Assembly: GCA_013339895.1 (NCBI GenBank)
Contig: JABACO010000006.1
Location: 3,571,503-3,635,502 of the forward strand
DNA from: Ephydatia muelleri
Lineage: Eukaryota; Porifera; Demospongiae; Spongillida; Spongillidae
Direction of reading: 5' to 3'
Length of the DNA: 64,000 nucleotides
The translations under genes were made by a program, and so were the position numbers. Within the stretch, counting starts at the first letter, position 1, and each line of letters starts with the position of its first letter. The notes under the pieces are model-generated. The model made no database searches, was not told where the DNA came from, and saw nothing but the letters and a program-made list of their open reading frames with translations. This document shows, piece after piece, positions 13,432 to 24,163 of the stretch.

Positions 13432-14049
13432 CCGAGCTTGTAGTCAAATGACATGCATGATCACATACCTTTCAAATAATCGGCGTAGTAGACTCACAGT
13501 GACACTACTGACAGCGTATTCTAAGGTTTGGCAATTAAATTGACACGGTTAATTAAAAATTGATAAGGCTGAGAATTCCCGTACTGAATTGGACGGTGAA
13601 TTTTCAAATTTGTTATGATCTCGATAGCCGTAAGCACACGTTTTGTTGTCTGCACGGATGCGTGACTGATTGCGGATTTTGCAATCACCCGCATGCGGAC
13701 GGTCGAATTGCTGTGAAAGATAATAGGTATGTATAAACATAAGACTCCAGTATAATTAACACGGGGACCGAGTGAGCTCAGCTACATATACAGTATAATT
13801 GCGTACGGTCACATGAAGTTTCGATGATGAAACAAAAGCGAATCGGCGCGAACAGCAAAAAAGTAATAATGAAACAACTCATTGCTTTGCACATGCAAGT
13901 CACCGCATAAACCAACTCAAATAAAAACGAATTCAGACTGTGTAACAGGGTGTACATTGTATATGTGCAAGTATATGTGAAACGTATCTGGTTGCTTGTT
14001 GATTGCTCAAAATAAGTACGTAACCCAATCCTCTAACGGAATAATTATT

Positions 14050-14429
14050 CAAACTGACGCTTTCATTGAACTGCTTTCATTCCAAACAACCACACTGCTT
14101 GGAGTTATATTAGTACAGGGCTACATTCCAATGTAAGTGTCACCTGGTAATTAGTGCGCCGAAGGGATAATGACATGCATACTATGTCACCATTGTTCAA
14201 CAGAAACAAATGCGCAGTGCAATACAGACGTAAATGAAATATCGTCGACTACTTTCAAACGGATTAAATGAAAAAAGTATTCCACATGCAATAAAGTGTG
14301 AACACGCCGATCATGGATCAGAGCAGAGATAGTACAGAGATACAATAATAATATAATTATAAACATAATAATACCAACATAGAGAATAAATCAGTAACTT
14401 ATAAATAACAGTAAAATTTATATAATGAC
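14050..14429. other. Non-coding, no feature seen
   Basis: AT-rich sequence between the left arm of the inverted duplication and a retroelement fragment. Nothing recognisable. Confidence 0.4.
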
Positions 14430-14706
14430 ATGTATACTGCATTAGATCCGAACACAAGACGGGCCATAACCAGATCAGTTGGTAGTAAGTCCTCATCGTG
14501 GTTAACAGTCTTGCCCATTGCTCTCCATCATTTTGACCTTTCAGCAACTGAATTTTGTGATTCCCTGGCACTGTGTTACCACATACCTCTCTTGAAGGCA
14601 CCAGCTAATTGTGATGGTTGTGGTGATGTTTTCAACATGACACATGTCCTTGACTGCAGAAAAGGTGGCCTTGTGATCCATTTGTTGTCATTTGAGGGAT
14701 CAAACA
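14430..14706 (+). pseudogene. Retroelement C-terminal fragment, part 1
   Basis: The reading frame contains SSWLTVLPIALHHFDLSATE, a Cys pair (CDGCGDVF) and HVLDCRKGGL. This matches my memory of a conserved block downstream of the reverse transcriptase in non-LTR-type retroelements of invertebrates ('SWLT.LP...H.F.LSK.EF.DAL', then CxCG and 'H.LSC.KGG'). The frame is cut at 14707, where the tandem receptor duplicon begins. A later part of the same kind of protein appears at 20830-21160 on the same strand, so the duplicon copy seems to sit within an old retroelement. Confidence 0.5.
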
Positions 14707-15124
14707 GCTTGTGATTTGGAAGAAGAGGCTTTTTTAATTTCTGGTAAACCCTAGTGCCATCACTGCTAGCTCCATGATAGTACCACTGTATAAAATCATA
14801 CAGGCACACATTTTCCAAATCTTTTGGCCTAGCAGGGTAAAATATGTCTACCATGCTCCCCTCTAAAATATCAGTGGAACTGGGATCAAGCTTTTCAAAT
14901 TCAACAAGCTTTTTATGGCTCTTTAGCCTGCGCTTTCGTTTTTGAGGCATTGCAGCATCTACCCATTTCACAGTCACTGATTTCTCAGTGAGATGGTCTC
15001 CAAGTAAGAGGTCGCTGGCTTCATAGGGGCCACACTCTCTGGAACGTAAGCTCCAAACACCAAAGGACCAATACTTGATGTAAATACTGCTATTTGAATT
15101 GACCACTTGCCACACTTCCTGCAT
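14707..15124 (-). pseudogene. Helitron-type protein fragment
   Basis: A frame starting at 15124 reads SRECGPYEASDLLLGDHL, KWVDAAMPQKRKRRLKSHKK and later ENVCLYDFIQWY and PLLPNHKL. This resembles the linker between the Rep nuclease and helicase of Helitron rolling-circle transposons ('RECGLYEASD.LLGD', 'LPNHKLFDP'). No HUH nuclease or helicase motif is present. The open frame runs on to 14576, but past 14707 it is antisense to the retroelement fragment and not meaningful. It lies 0.5 kb beyond the 3' end of the Ig/FN3 gene on the same strand. Confidence 0.5.
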
Positions 15125-15603
15125 GTTACTCTTCTCTGCTTTGGTTATACGTACCCTGTTACAAAATGAGCTAGGGTTAATGAAGATTCAGCAGTGAACT
15201 GTAGCCCTCCTGAGACTTAGATTATTAAGGGAGGAGGTGGAGCTAGGGGTAGTGATTACATGTAGTTGAGCTACTCTAACTAAAGCATATATACGTTTCA
15301 TTTTTAAAACCATCCTGCATACTATACTGATACTTTTAAAGCTAGCCAAGATGTGCAACCAGCCATTCTTTGAACATTCCTGCACAGTGCTCTAGAGATC
15401 AGGTATCATGTGTCCTAGGATTCACATATTTGTATCGAAAATTTATTCAGTATTCAGCTACTGTGGACCTTAGTACATCTTCAGAGTTATCATGTACAAC
15501 ATATATGACCAAACATGACTATTTCAAAATGCAAAAGCCTATTATGATAACAGTTTACAACTCTTATATGTAGGTAAAAAAATAAGCACCAAGCATGTTC
15601 CAT

Positions 15604-18600
15604 CTATTTTACTGTTCCATAAGCATCGTTGCTCTCTAGTGGAATGACATCTATCTTCTGATTCATGCTCACCACCTCATAAGGTGCATTAGAAGTGGTA
15701 GGATGAGGTGATGTAGTTTTGGATCTTATCTTGAAGACACAACTAATACATATGGTCACCAACACTCCCAGAGAGAAGGCCATGATAAATGTAATGGAGA
15801 AGGTTATACCAACAGCAGTAGAAACATCAATAGAGGACAGATGACTGGCTGCAAAGTGATACAGAACATTCCACATGGCAAAATGCAAAAGTGAATGTTT
15901 TATAACATTGTAAGGTTGTTTTACCTGGTAGGGAAGTGGGTAGTACTGTTACTGCTGTGGTTGGGCAGGTACATGTACACGCACTTGAAACTGAAGGATG
16001 TGTGGTTGGAGCTGGCCCTGCATTCAATGCAAATATTAGTGTGTTGTGTGTGTGTGTGTGTGGGGGGAGATTGTGGTTAAAACATACATGTACTATTCAC
16101 ACACATTATGACATGAGATTTTGCATTACATAATGACAATTATTATCGCATAGCAAATTTAAAAACTTTAACGGACGCTAATTAACACTTGGTTAGGGAA
16201 ATACTATTGCGCAATTCACAGTTCCATACTAAACCATACTTTTCTATTTCAGAGGTTTTGACTTGTATAGCAGCATGCATGAATATACAATTGTCTCCAT
16301 ATGCACAATGCAACAAGAAATGCAGTCTGAAAATGAATAGAATTTCTAATTTTAATTCATGCTCAAATCATTTGTACAATGATTTAAACAAAACGTAGCT
16401 TCCCTACCCAGACAAATCAAAGGTCTGTGCCAGATTTGTTTATGAAATTCAACTATACCTACATGTATTCATTTTGGAATTCATCTTATTGTTAAGAACA
16501 ATGATTTGATCAAGTATTAATACATCTGCACTCAAACCACCAGTACCTTGTGTATTTTACAATAGATGCTGAGCAAAGTGTATAAAATCACAGATGCACT
16601 GACTGGAAGGGTCCAACATTACAATAAGCATCCAACATGTAGCATAAGTGGACTGCGTAACAATATGTTTTTCATGCACAGTGCAAAACCAAACGAGATG
16701 GAATTTTTTAAAATTAAAAACCACCCATGACCATATAAGCATGCAGTGTAGTTATACCAGGTGTTTCTGAATGAGTGCAACATTAATTAACATAAAAAAT
16801 ATTAATATGTGTTTGCAAACTAGTTTTTATTTGTACAGACTTGTCGAATGATAGTGGTGTAAATGAAACTATCATAAAAGCATCAAGACCTTCTGAATGT
16901 AAATTGATAATTATTCAAGATGAATAGAAATAAATTTTAATAAGCATTAGTTATTAGCATTTAAACAGGTTAAGTCTATAATGCCTATAATTTCAATTAA
17001 TTGACCTTAGAAATTTGATTAGTTGATTTGAATTTCATCATTTACCAATTGCTGTAACATCATTATAAATACAAGTAACTTTGCCCTTCCAATGTTAGTA
17101 AACTAAACAAAACTTTATTTAAAAAATTTAAATCATCCCTGTAAACTTGAACTTAATTTAGTTTTGCTATTATTCGTACACCAAAAGTCTAATTGCAATA
17201 CAGAGTAATAACCATTCATACAACCAATCTGAAACACACAGTACATTAGGTTCATGGTGTAATATATTGGTGTAAGGCTTTTATTCAAATAGCACCATCA
17301 CTTTTACATACATGAGACGTAGATTGTGGTAGCGTTACTTGAACCAGCACAGTTGATGGCCACTGCTGAGATAGTGTAGTTGGTGCCAATTGTCAGACCA
17401 GTGAAGGTGACCATTGCAGACCCATTGAGAAAAGCTTGTGTAGAATTGCTGTACCCATAGCTGCTATTACTGATGGTGACACTGTAGCTTGTAGGAAGAC
17501 CACCACTGGAGGAGGGGTTCACTACCACTAGTACCATGTCTGGACCAATGGTATTTGCCACAGCATTTGGACGTCCAGGAGGACCTGAAAATATTACATA
17601 ATTATATAAGTATTTAGATAATATCGTAATCTGTACAAATTAAACTCGTATGCACTTAATGGAAGAAGTAAACTATTTGCATATTTTTTTATTTCTTAGT
17701 ATCGAACTTACCACAAAAACATATAGATCTGCTAATGTGGGAAGTATTGAAACTAATTCACAATCAATTTACTTAAATTAAAATCGATAAAAGACTGTTG
17801 ATTTATACATTATAGTTCACAGTGTTCAAACTTTATTGTGATGATGTACATGTTGAAAATGCTCAGAATTCATTTTTATTTTACAATGGCAGATTATCTT
17901 GCAAATTATGTATATATAATAATACATTAACTGCAGACAATGCTGTATATGTTGCCATGGCTGCATGACAAAACTTCCCCTTAATACTTGTAGATGCATC
18001 AACTTAGCAGTAATGCTGTGCCCTTTGGTGCACATAGAAATGAGGATACACCTTTATTAGGGACACTTGAGCAGTAGCCAGTGAATGCACATAATAGAGA
18101 CTGGTTTCCAATACATGTGTCCATGAAGCTTAAAGTGTATCCAAACATACGATTTCAAAGATCATTAGACAAAAAAAATAGTAAGCTAGGTAAATCACAT
18201 AAGTATACAGTATATGACATTTGTCCTTTCAGTACCCTGTTAGTACTCATATTGAACTAGCCACAGCTTGCATGTGATGACCACCATTAGTGCAGCTCAT
18301 CCAATTCCCTCACTCTACACCTACACACACACGTGCACATGCTTGAGCCCACAGGTATGTTGATGAGATTAGAACCATTGATCAAGGAGAGGAAGGGATT
18401 TGGGGGCAGTCTCTCACACATATGTATGTGGTTCACTTGATAATGGCAAACTCCAATGACTGCTTAATCCAACAAAATATGCCACCAGTGACGGTCGATA
18501 TGGATGTGAGGATAGGAGTTGTAACTAAGTTGTTTTTAACAATTCATTTTTTGATGTAACTCTGCAACTGGCATAGATATGGCTAATGGTGTACGTGTGT

Positions 18601-19985
18601 GTGCATACCAAACATTTAGTACATTTACTAACAATAAAAAGAAGACCACCAATGACACAGCTGGACTGTGCTTTCTGTGATATTAAAAGACAAAATTAAT
18701 GGATCAGTGATTCACAGATGATAAATGATTTCGTAACACATGTGATGCTTGTACCTGCTCATGTATACAGCACACACAACAACGTAGGGCCTAATGTCAT
18801 GAACATGTGCACACAGGCTGATTAAGTGATATGGAAGTTTGAACCAATTGTACATGTAACTTAGGCATAAGATGTCCACATAAATTTGTTCTAAACTGGC
18901 AGAGTATGAACATATACATGCATGCTGACTAGTAAGTTTCTCTTCTCCTAGCATGCATGTACTGATATGATTTCACTGTTCCTACGACACCATTAATACA
19001 TGTACATGCATACATGTACAACATCTGTTGCACATCTCATGTAGACGCCTGGTAGGTCCGGTCCGGCCATGGCCAAACGTTTTAAGGCATCTTGCCCACC
19101 TCCACACACACACACACACCCTCCATCGTATGCCATTCTGACGCCCCTGCAAGTACTGTACATGTACTGTACATCTAAGCTGTAAGTGTGATGGCAATGG
19201 AGGGGTCAGGGAAGCCATTTACACAAACTACATGTGCACAAATAAATGGCATACCTACTACATTGATGGTTGCCATGGAAACAATAGTAGTGATTGAGGG
19301 AGTTATAAAGTTAGTGTTGTAGCACATCACAGTGCTACCATTCATAGCAGCTGTAATGTTCACAGTCAAGATGGAGGACAGACAGTATGTGGGATCAGAG
19401 GACTGTATGCTGGAAGCTCTGTAAGGTCCACATATGCTGGTCACCTGAGCAGCACATGCTCCACTGACAATCTGTGACAGCCTTATCTTATCAGGAAAGA
19501 TATTCGAAGGACAAGTGCCAGTGGGCAGGGTCCAGTCAGTATAACCAACAGCTGTTCCACTGGTGATGGTACAGGTGTAGGTCACCACAGTGTTGGGACA
19601 TATACTTGATGTACAGTTATCTCCACTGGCAGTGTGTGGAAGACTCAGCTGTGTGGAGTCTGAGGAGGAAAAACACACTTCTCATATGTTGACACACAAT
19701 GCCACAACAGAGGAGAATGGCACCATTAGATAGTGTGTGCAATGTGTATTGTGTAGAGGCATTGACACATGGGTTTAAAGTGACCTACCTGCACTCCAAT
19801 GGAGGACTGTTGGTGTTAAAAGTACGGTGGGATGTGGAGTAGGCAGTATGCATATAGCCAGCTCACATACATGTACATTTATAATGTGCAGATAGAAGGG
19901 TATGTGCACATGTGCTTCTATTAGAGTACTTACTTCCTGTGATGCCATAGATAACTAATAACACCACCAGCGTCAGACTTTCCAT
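15604..19985 (-). CDS. Ig-like/FN3 type I membrane receptor, copy 1
   Basis: Coding exons on the minus strand: 19985-19934 (signal peptide MESLTLVVLLVIYGITG), 19659-19255 (Ig-like), 17584-17312 (FN3), 16017-15925 (Ser/Thr/Pro stalk), 15848-15604 (membrane and tail). All four introns are phase 1 with GT/AG ends; the product is 355 residues. The Ig-like exon (about 18-152) has VTYTC, DWTLP and GSTVMC strands with extra cysteines. The FN3 exon (about 153-243) has the usual core ending GLTIGTNYTISAVAINCAG. The helix is about residues 285-308. The tail has YEVV (Tyr331) and YGTV (Tyr351), candidate SH2-docking sites. Phase-1 module borders are typical of shuffled extracellular domains. A 5' UTR exon lies at 20437 and upstream. 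Function is inferred as cell-surface recognition or adhesion; no ligand can be named. Confidence 0.8.
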
Positions 19986-19987
19986 CA

Positions 19988-20631
19988 CCTATCATAAAAA
20001 AACTGGAACATAAATTGTCCTACAAAGTCAGATAGACTACAAATTAATGTGTTGATTTTTTTCAATGACAGACCTGTACATGTATAACAGCAAATGAAGC
20101 ACTAATTTAATGAGTACAACATTAACATATATTATTACATAAGACACCAATGGTGCAAATTAAATACAGATTAGAATGATATGCAGTTAACTAACTACCT
20201 TATATCAATACCATGTTAAAAGTGAACGTTAAAAATTAATTAGCAATGTTAACAACAAAATCACTTGTTACTCTTTGAATCAAAAAATGGTTCCCAGAGT
20301 GGCACAATGCTGTTTGTTCAACTGGTTTGATCAAGTTTCAAACAAAAAAAGAAAAAAAGTCTTAATTTGATTAGCACACTCAAATTACTTATTTATCGAA
20401 GATAATTAAACAGCTTTTACCTTGAAAAATACTTACCTTGGTTGTCACTTCAAACTTATACATTAAAAAAGTAATGTTATTATAATAACATACATACGAT
20501 ATTACAATATGACAATACGCATACATGTACAGTGTATGTACAAAGTGTTAATAAGTGAAGTCAGTCGGGTTATTTGTAGGTGCAAGGAAAGCTCTTGCAT
20601 TACAATGAACAAGGGTTAAGTTTTTATATAC
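19988..20631 (-). promoter_or_regulatory. Promoter and 5' UTR intron, receptor copy 1
   Basis: On the minus strand a TATATAAAAA box lies at 20631-20622. About 190 bases downstream is a strong donor (CCAAG/GTAAGT, exon end 20437); the matching acceptor (GATAG/GTG) is at 19988, three bases before the ATG. The first intron therefore lies in the 5' UTR. The transcription start would be near 20590-20600. Confidence 0.5.
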
Positions 20632-20829
20632 GCTTGTAAGGACAAAGGACTTGGTGCAGCTAGTTTACAAATTTGTATGGATGATGCAGGTTTGGAAAAC
20701 GTGTCTGATGAGACAAAAGAAGAATGGTGAATAATGAATAAGGAATAATGGTGAATAATGAATAAAGAATAATGATGAAAACAAATAGATGTAGGCCTTT
20801 GTTCAACCCCCAGCTAGAGGCAGGAAGTG

Positions 20830-21160
20830 GGCTCAGGCTCGGCCATGAAAGGCAACACACATGTCTAGAGGACATCCTGGTTGAAAGGTCATGGTAAAGC
20901 AGCTGCTTTTAATCTTTCAGTGTCCTCGCTCTCTGCTTAAACCAGACATTATTTCCTCAGCGTGTCACACAGCAAAATCAGCCGTTGCCACCAAGGAATG
21001 GAAAATTCAATCCAATGGTCTTATTTGTGATGAACTGGGTTTGATATGTGCACCACTGGTTGTGGAAACCTTTGGAGCATGGGGTCAAATTGCCCAACAC
21101 AATGACCAGGAAATGTTACGCTCACTAAACGTGATAGGTAAGTTTAATTCGGACACTATG
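20830..21160 (+). pseudogene. Retroelement C-terminal fragment, part 2
   Basis: Frames around 20845-20930 read HTCLEDILVER and KAAAFNLSVSS; the frame at 20931-21150 reads ACHTAKSAVATKEWKI and LICAPLVVETFGAWGQIAQ. These match a block I remember as following the 'SWLT.LP' domain in invertebrate retroelement proteins ('ADILV..W..GKPAAFDVTV.SPL', then 'PLA.ETFG.WG..A'). A short deletion at about 20889 breaks the frame; the 48.4-kb copy of this block keeps those bases. It directly follows duplicon D2 copy 1, on the same strand as part 1 at 14430. Confidence 0.5.
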
Positions 21161-23240
21161 TTGATACCATAAGCATGGCTCTATTAGGTTGTAATTCTTA
21201 TCACAAGCACACATCGACTGTTCTGATTCCAAACAAACGTGTGTTGCTACAGATTATGCATCATGCAGTGTACCTTTGTATGTACCTTATTTAGTGCAAA
21301 TCAATCATAGGTCTTCTTAGAATGAAGGTTATTTACTATAAAAAGTGCTTTATCCATCCATTCCTAACACTTCCCTGTATTGATTTGCACAGATTTCTGA
21401 TTCCGCATGCCTACATGTAGTTGGGTTATGTTCTAAAAAATGCAGCAGTGATGGTGATCCCTTGGAAGGAAGACAACCCTTCAATGCATTGGCACTGATA
21501 GCCTCACACTATGCTAACTTAATTCTTAAATAAGGGTTTTAGCTGGTGCTACATGTATTTGATTGGCCTAAAAGTTAGTGGTGCTCCATCATTGCTCATT
21601 AGGTGCAGTTAAGAGATGTAGTAAAACAGGTTACCATGGCGTCAAGCAATACAGAGAAAACACAAAGCCAGCTATGTGTAGTAAACTATGCAACTGTTAC
21701 GTCGGTGTGTTCATCAGTGTTGTCGTATAGCCACGTACCCTCAAGTCACACACCCTGCAGTTGATAAGGATCTTCATACCTACTCTCTTTGCAATACACA
21801 TCACATCACATCATACGTGATTCCTTCTTGAATATCTAAGATCAGCAATGCACCCATAGTATGTTAAAATACAACAGTTTATCCTTCCTGATTGCTTATC
21901 CCCAAGTGTACGGTGTGGCTAAACGTGCATGCAGTTTGAGGTGTCCAATACAGAGACACAACATGACAGAGACATTAGTAACACAGGTGCAGTGTAGCCA
22001 TGCTGTGGAGGGATGAGGTGTGTGCATTAGCTAGACACCAATATGATGGAGCACCACTAGTCTTTGGCTGTTATATCACTAATGGTATATTTTTTTGTCT
22101 TCTTGTACTTCATAAGTCCACCCATGTCAACCACAGCTTGGTGTCCACGTACATGTATAGTTGCCCATAAATATTGGAAGAAAACAGTTGAATAACGTTA
22201 GAATGATATATCACACACACATGTGCCATTGGTTGCAATGGTACTGTACATCCATTGGAACAGACTGTGCAACATATATCAGTAGGGTGTGTGGAGTTGT
22301 GTTGTGAGTGCATTTGTGTACTTGTACATCTATGTGTGTTGCATATACTCAGTATGCGTTTGGTGTGCATGTGGAAGTGCTGCTTTTAACTGTATGCTTT
22401 GTATTAGATAATCTATAATTACATTATCTCTGTATGCATCTGCATAATGTATACAGTACGTCTGTACATATGTCTGTATGTGTGTACAACACCTCAACAC
22501 TCATCAATTCCTCACCCATGTTGATGGAAGGAGCATATTTTTTGCACCGTGTAGGGTGGTAACCATAGTAATGGAGGAAAGTTTAGGTATAGCAATGACG
22601 ACGGGGCTAGCAATGAGGGTACTTTCCTGTGCGTGATTGTGCTGTCGAGCGTCGGTGATACTACGTTGATGTGGACTCCTTTTTTTATCTTCCTTCCTAC
22701 GGCAAAGCTGAAAAGGTTCCATCAATAGTATGAAAAATTGACATCAAGGCGCCTTCATATAAAGCTAAGCTGGAGGAGTCGCTTATGGGCCTGTACACCT
22801 AACATTTACTATGCATGCCATGTATATCACATATATGGTCGTTGGCTCACTGATAAAGCAGAAGTACTTGACGGACGTTCAATTAATTAACCTTTTGGGG
22901 GTGGGGTCATATCTCACGTGCATAAACATTGCCTTACACGGCGTTACGGTTGTGTATAGGCAATTAGCGATTCAAGTTACTTATCGGTTCAGATCTGAAG
23001 CAGCGCACGTGAGTCGATTGCTTTGAGATCGACTTCATTGGCGAATCCAGTGTAAATCAGCTACGTGTGATCACGTAATGCGAGTATCTTGGCTACAATA
23101 ATTATCATTCAAGCAATACATTTTACAGTCCTCAGTGTTTGTCCAATCATGTACAAACACAAGTCTGCTGACGGATGTATCACACCCTTCAACCATTTCA
23201 AGTACACTTGTGGACCACTGACACAGCTGCGCAGACAGGA
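21160..23240. repeat. Dispersed repeats between the two receptor copies
   Basis: About 21570-22900 relates to 890-2160. The stretch 22805-23150 (with 'atatatggtcgttggctcac' and 'gcagcgcacgtgagtcgatt') recurs at 48525-48870. No gene seen. Confidence 0.55.
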
Positions 23241-23661
23241 GCTTGTGATTTGGAAGAAGAGGCGTGTTTAACTTCTGGTAAACCCTAGTGCCATCACTGC
23301 TAGCTCCATGATACTCGTACCACTGTATAAAATCATACAGGCACACATTTTCCTAATCTTTTGGCCTAGCAGGGTAAAATATGTCTACCATGCTCCCCTC
23401 TAACATATCAGTGGAACTGGGATCAAGCTTTTCATATTCAACAAGCTTTTTATGGCTCTTTAGTCTGCGCTTTCGTTTTTGAGGCATTGCAACATCTACC
23501 CATTTCACAGTCACTGATTTCTCGGTGAGGTGGTCTCCAAGTAAGAGGTCACGGGCTTCATAGAGGCCACACTCTCTGGAACGTAAGCTCCGACCACCAA
23601 AGGACCAAAGCTTGCTGTAAATACTGCTATATGAATTGACCACTTGCCACACTTCCTGCAT
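23241..23661 (-). pseudogene. Helitron-type protein fragment, second copy
   Basis: Same fragment as at 14707-15124, duplicated with the receptor unit. It reads SRECGLYEARDLLLGDHL from the left part of the frame at 23661-23353 and continues in another frame to PLLPNHKL at the duplicon border, so it has at least one frameshift near 23350. Confidence 0.5.
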
Positions 23662-24163
23662 GTTACTCTTCTCTGCTTTGGTTACGTACCCTGTTACAGA
23701 GCTAGGGTTAATGAAGATTCAGCAGTGAACTGTAGCCCTCCTGAGACTTAGATTATTAAGAGACTTAGATTATTAAGGGAGGAGGTGGAGTTAGGGGTGA
23801 CTGCCCAAGTAGTGATTACATGTAGTTGAGCTCGTCTAACTAAAGCATATATACGTTTCATTTTTAAAACCATCCTGCATACTATACTCATACTTTTAAA
23901 GCAAGCCAAGATGTGCAACCAGCCATTCTTTGAACATTCCTGCACAGTGCTCTAGAGATCAGGTATCATGTGTCCTAGGATTCACATATTTGTATCGAAA
24001 AGTTATTCAGTATTCAGCTACTGTGGACCTTAGTACATCTTCAGAGTTATCATGTACAACATATATGACCAAACATGACTATTTCAAAATGCAAAAGCCT
24101 ATTATGATAACAGTATACAACTCTTATATGTAGGTAAAAAAATAAGCACCAAGCATGTTCCAT

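Larger units (their letters stand above)
10018..13715. mobile_element. 3.7-kb TIR element with AAA target duplication
   Basis: The element begins CACAGCAATTC (10018-10028) and ends with the reverse complement GAATTGCTGTG (13705-13715). AAA flanks both sides (10015-10017, 13716-13718). The right arm of the inverted duplication has the uninterrupted site with a single AAA, which fixes both ends. Three-base duplications and CAC.. termini fit CACTA-type DNA transposons best, but no transposase was recognised, so the superfamily is inference. Contents are candidate minus-strand exons, a 165-bp tandem array, a poly-G tract at 12804-12835 and an 89-codon open frame. Confidence 0.75.
8357..14047. repeat. 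Inverted duplication, left arm
   Basis: Reading in reverse complement, this arm matches 62117-64000 at the right edge of the window. Homology covers the first four exons of the cadherin-type gene, its upstream flank and 13716-14047. The left arm carries two insertions relative to the right: the 3.7-kb element at 10018-13715 and about 0.4 kb at roughly 9430-9828. The right arm has a small hairpin element of its own. The inversion continues beyond the window, since base 64000 pairs with about 8357. Confidence 0.85.
14707..20799. repeat. Receptor duplicon D2, copy 1
   Basis: The segment is repeated in tandem at 23241-30240. Both copies start at 'gcttgtgatttggaagaaga' and end at 'acaaatagatgtaggcctt'. 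Homology includes introns, exons, 5' flank and a Helitron-like fragment at the left end. Copy 1 has about 100 extra bases around 18252-18350 and lacks the 0.95-kb block at about 27655-28605 of copy 2. Confidence 0.92.
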
